From Planctomycetota bacterium (GTDB lineage Bacteria > Planctomycetota > UBA8108 > JACQVS01), in NCBI GenBank assembly GCA_028280485.1, contig JANQLS010000085.1, positions 62,001 to 126,000 of the forward strand: 64,000 bases of DNA, written 5' to 3'. Shown here one piece after another: positions 61,855 through 64,000 of the stretch. The translations under genes and the position numbers were made by a program. The notes under the pieces were generated by a model. It worked only from the letters and a program-made list of their open reading frames with translations, was not told the origin of the DNA and did not search any database. Within the stretch, counting starts at the first letter, position 1. Every line of letters starts with the position of its first letter.

Positions 61855-62069
61855 GGGCGCTTCTTTCAGGTTAAAGTTTGATCGGTAGCTTTAGAAGAAC
61901 TGTATATTGTTCCGTGTATTCCTTGAAATATCCCTCGCTAAAGCTTCGGGCTTGGGGGCGCTTCTTTCAGGTTAAAGTTTGATCGGTAGTTTTAGAAGAA
62001 CTGTATATTGTTCCGTCTATTCCTTGAAATATCCTTCGCCAAAGCTTCGGGCTTGGTGGGGCGCTTCTT
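61830..62069. repeat. Tandem 101-bp repeat derived from family C
   Basis: TCCCTCGCTAAAGC restarts at 61830, 61931 and (as TCCTTCGCCAAAGC) 62032, a period of 101 bp. The first two units are almost identical over their whole length (GGGCGCTTCTTTCAGGTTAA, TTTGATCGGTAG.TTTAGAAG, GTATATTGTTCCGT.TATTCC). The third is partial and more diverged. It lies between divergent genes. Confidence 0.92.
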
Positions 62070-62210
62070 CCTAAGAAAGGTTTGATTGTTTCTTCTAGGA
62101 CAGATTCCACATTGCCGCTTTGAACGAAGGGACTTTTGAATTAAACTCTTAGGCCTAAGTTGAACTTTAACTTCGAATTTAAACTCCAAAATTAAATACG
62201 GAATTCCTCC

Positions 62211-64000
62211 ATGAATAGAAAGATATTTCTCCTTCTTTCCTTGGTCTTTGGATCCTACCTCTTAAATTCTTGTGCGCTGAGCTCTTCGTCTGATCTTAGA
62301 AGGCATATCGCCATTCTCGCAAGTGATGAATTTGGGGGTCGGGAAGCGGGTTTAGAGGGAAGTGAAAAAGCTGAACAATATATCAGCGATCATTTTGATG
62401 CATCACAGCTGATTACAGAGTTACAAAAGTTTGATTTTGTTGCAGGTACGCGACTGGAAGATGGTAGTCGCCTAAAATTGGGTTCAACCGAATTGAGTGC
62501 AGGCTCTTTCATTCCCGCTTCCTACTCGGGTGAGGGTGAGGGCACGGCTCCTGGCATTTTTGTGGGTTACGGGATCTCAGCTCCAGATCTTCAGCACAAT
62601 GATTTCGAAGGAATCGATGTCAAAGGTAAAGTTCTGATCGCACTTTCTGGTTCACCGGATGGCACAAATCCTCACGGGAAGTTTAGCGCCTACTCTAGCG
62701 CAAGATCAAAAGCCCTCGGCGCGCTTCATATGGGAGCTAAGGCGGTTGTTATCGTAACTCACCCAGTGGCGAACCACGGAGGGCACAGCTATGGAGGCTT
62801 GCCAAAATTCTCAGGGCACGGCCTTTCCAGCTCGGTAGGTTTGCCAGTGATCGCAGCCTTGCCGGGGCCTTTGGGAAAAGCTTTGAATCTTGATTTTAAG
62901 GATCTTCGACAAAAATCGAACGAACACCAAAAAGTCTCTAAAGACCTTTCAGTCGAAGTTCACTATAAGTCGACTGTCGTTGCTGAGAAGCGAACGACGG
63001 CCAATGTTTTAGGTTGGCTAAAAGCTGAAGGAGAAGGAGTTCTCGATGAAGTTCTCATCGTTGGGGCTCACCACGACCATTTGGGTCTTGGAGGATCGGG
63101 TTCACGTTCGCCTAAGCGTTACGGAGAAATTCATAATGGAGCTGATGACAACGCATCGGGTGTCGCGGCCGTCATCGAACTGGCCAAGGCGCTTTCTCCT
63201 CTTCGAAATCAGTTAAAAAGGCATGTTTTATTCATGACTTTTGGGGCCGAGGAAAAAGGCCTGATTGGATCGAAATACTTTAAAGACAACCCTATTCTCT
63301 CCATTCCCAACTCTGATGGTACTCGTGGAAAGAAGCTCAAACCGATTGCTATGATCAATCTCGACATGATCGGCCGAATGAAAGATAACACGTTGATGGC
63401 GAATGGGGCGGCAACTTCAAAAAGTTGGCCACAATTGCTTAAGACAGTTAAATCGGAGGGCTCTCATAGCATCAACCTTCGAATCGATAACGCCAAAGAT
63501 CTTTTAGGATCCAGTGATCACATCGCTTTCTACGGAATGGGCATGCCGATCATTTTCTTTTTTACTGGTAACAATCCGGAGTATCACACCCCTGACGATG
63601 ATCTCTATCGAGCGCAAAGCTCTGGCAAAGATGAACTTCTGATCAATATCATAGGATTAACCCGGATCACTCGGTTTTTAACGGATCTTTGCCAAAACTT
63701 ATGTACTCGAAAAGTAGCCCCTGATTTTGTCGCCGGAATTGAGCTAACCCCCCAAATGAGCTTTAGTGTTGCTCTTCGCTTGATGCCCGATTACTCCACC
63801 AATAAGCACGGTATGCGGATCGAAAAAGTCACGAAAGGGGGTCCTGCCGATTTAGCTGGGTTAAAGGCTGGGGATATCATCACGCAGTTCGGGGAAACCC
63901 CAGTCAAGAGTGTGCGCGACTACATGGTGGGCCTTCAAAAAGCAAAGGCCGGCGTTCCCGTTCAGGTAAAAGTGAAGCGGGGAGATAAAGAATTTGAAGC
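62211..64000 (+). CDS. M28-family zinc peptidase lipoprotein with PDZ domain (3' truncated)
   Basis: From the ATG at 62211 (after CTCC, no strong Shine-Dalgarno) the frame is open to the window edge, at least 596 codons. A signal peptide with lipobox (LLSLVFGSYLLNSC) indicates an envelope lipoprotein. A PA-like domain lies near residues 90-200 (APGIFVGYGISAP, GVDVKGK-like IDVKGKVLI). The M28 zinc-aminopeptidase core has IVGAHHDHLG, NGADDNASG, TFGAEEKGLIG, NLDMIGR and EYHTPDDD, the full His-Asp-Glu-Asp-His metal set. A PDZ domain follows (MRIEKVTKGGPADLAGLKAGDIITQFG). It should release N-terminal residues from peptides outside the cytoplasm. Confidence 0.92.
   Translation, partial: MNRKIFLLLSLVFGSYLLNSCALSSSSDLRRHIAILASDEFGGREAGLEGSEKAEQYISDHFDASQLITELQKFDFVAGTRLEDGSRLKLGSTELSAGSFIPASYSGEGEGTAPGIFVGYGISAPDLQHNDFEGIDVKGKVLIALSGSPDGTNPHGKFSAYSSARSKALGALHMGAKAVVIVTHPVANHGGHSYGGLPKFSGHGLSSSVGLPVIAALPGPLGKALNLDFKDLRQKSNEHQKVSKDLSVEVHYKSTVVAEKRTTANVLGWLKAEGEGVLDEVLIVGAHHDHLGLGGSGSRSPKRYGEIHNGADDNASGVAAVIELAKALSPLRNQLKRHVLFMTFGAEEKGLIGSKYFKDNPILSIPNSDGTRGKKLKPIAMINLDMIGRMKDNTLMANGAATSKSWPQLLKTVKSEGSHSINLRIDNAKDLLGSSDHIAFYGMGMPIIFFFTGNNPEYHTPDDDLYRAQSSGKDELLINIIGLTRITRFLTDLCQNLCTRKVAPDFVAGIELTPQMSFSVALRLMPDYSTNKHGMRIEKVTKGGPADLAGLKAGDIITQFGETPVKSVRDYMVGLQKAKAGVPVQVKVKRGDKEFE

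Overview
The window looks like chromosomal DNA from a low-to-mid GC, Gram-negative-type bacterium, most likely a member of the Planctomycetota or a close PVC relative. This is inferred from gene content, not from a marker gene. The clues are a 1542-residue secreted protein with lamin-tail repeats, a CotH domain and a dockerin-like C-terminus; a Ser/Thr kinase fused to a sulfatase-modifying-factor domain; FG-GAP/UnbV and PQQ-propeller secreted proteins; many lipoproteins; and KDO/LPS-type envelope genes. Gene density is modest, and the intergenic spaces are full of short palindromic repeats. I see no rRNA, convincing tRNA, prophage, transposase or CRISPR array.

Layout. 1-3 kb: the N-terminus of a ParA/Soj-type ATPase cut by the window edge, an aldo/keto-reductase-like protein and a fucose-isomerase-like protein. 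3.6-18 kb: mostly secreted or envelope proteins (giant CotH/dockerin protein, ferric-reductase-like membrane protein, putative beta-barrel lipoprotein, TPR membrane protein, CBM9/DUF5916 barrel, M1 peptidase) and a xylose-isomerase-like TIM barrel. 19-26 kb: acs, then a coupled kdsC plus giant LptC/LptA-like gene, and a lipoprotein. 26-29.7 kb: a candidate structured RNA, tatA, a Tat-exported TIM-barrel protein and a phosphoesterase.

29.7-34 kb is the probable replication-origin and segregation locus. It holds a very AT-rich block with a few DnaA-box-like words, then nine identical parS sites arranged as three repeats of a three-site unit, then parA, parB and a coupled membrane protein. 34-42 kb carries a TolC-family protein, an App1-like phosphatase, a C_GCAxxG protein, a lectin-like secreted protein, a FabZ-like dehydratase, a rhomboid protease and a PLP decarboxylase. 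42-48.6 kb has a three-gene lipoprotein operon with a possible structured leader, a leucine-rich-repeat protein and the kinase-FGE fusion. 49-62 kb has a PQQ-propeller/UnbV pair, a GntR(YtrA)-ABC-transporter operon with an operator-like palindrome, a TolB-like propeller protein, maf and a nuclease-helicase fusion. The window ends inside an M28 peptidase with a PDZ domain.

The strongest signals beyond ordinary annotation are the periodic parS array, the kdsC-linked 1195-residue LptC/LptA-like protein, at least six families of mobile-looking palindromic repeats (MITE/REP type), and two non-coding segments with good potential RNA structure. All functional statements rest on motif recognition by eye; no database search was run.
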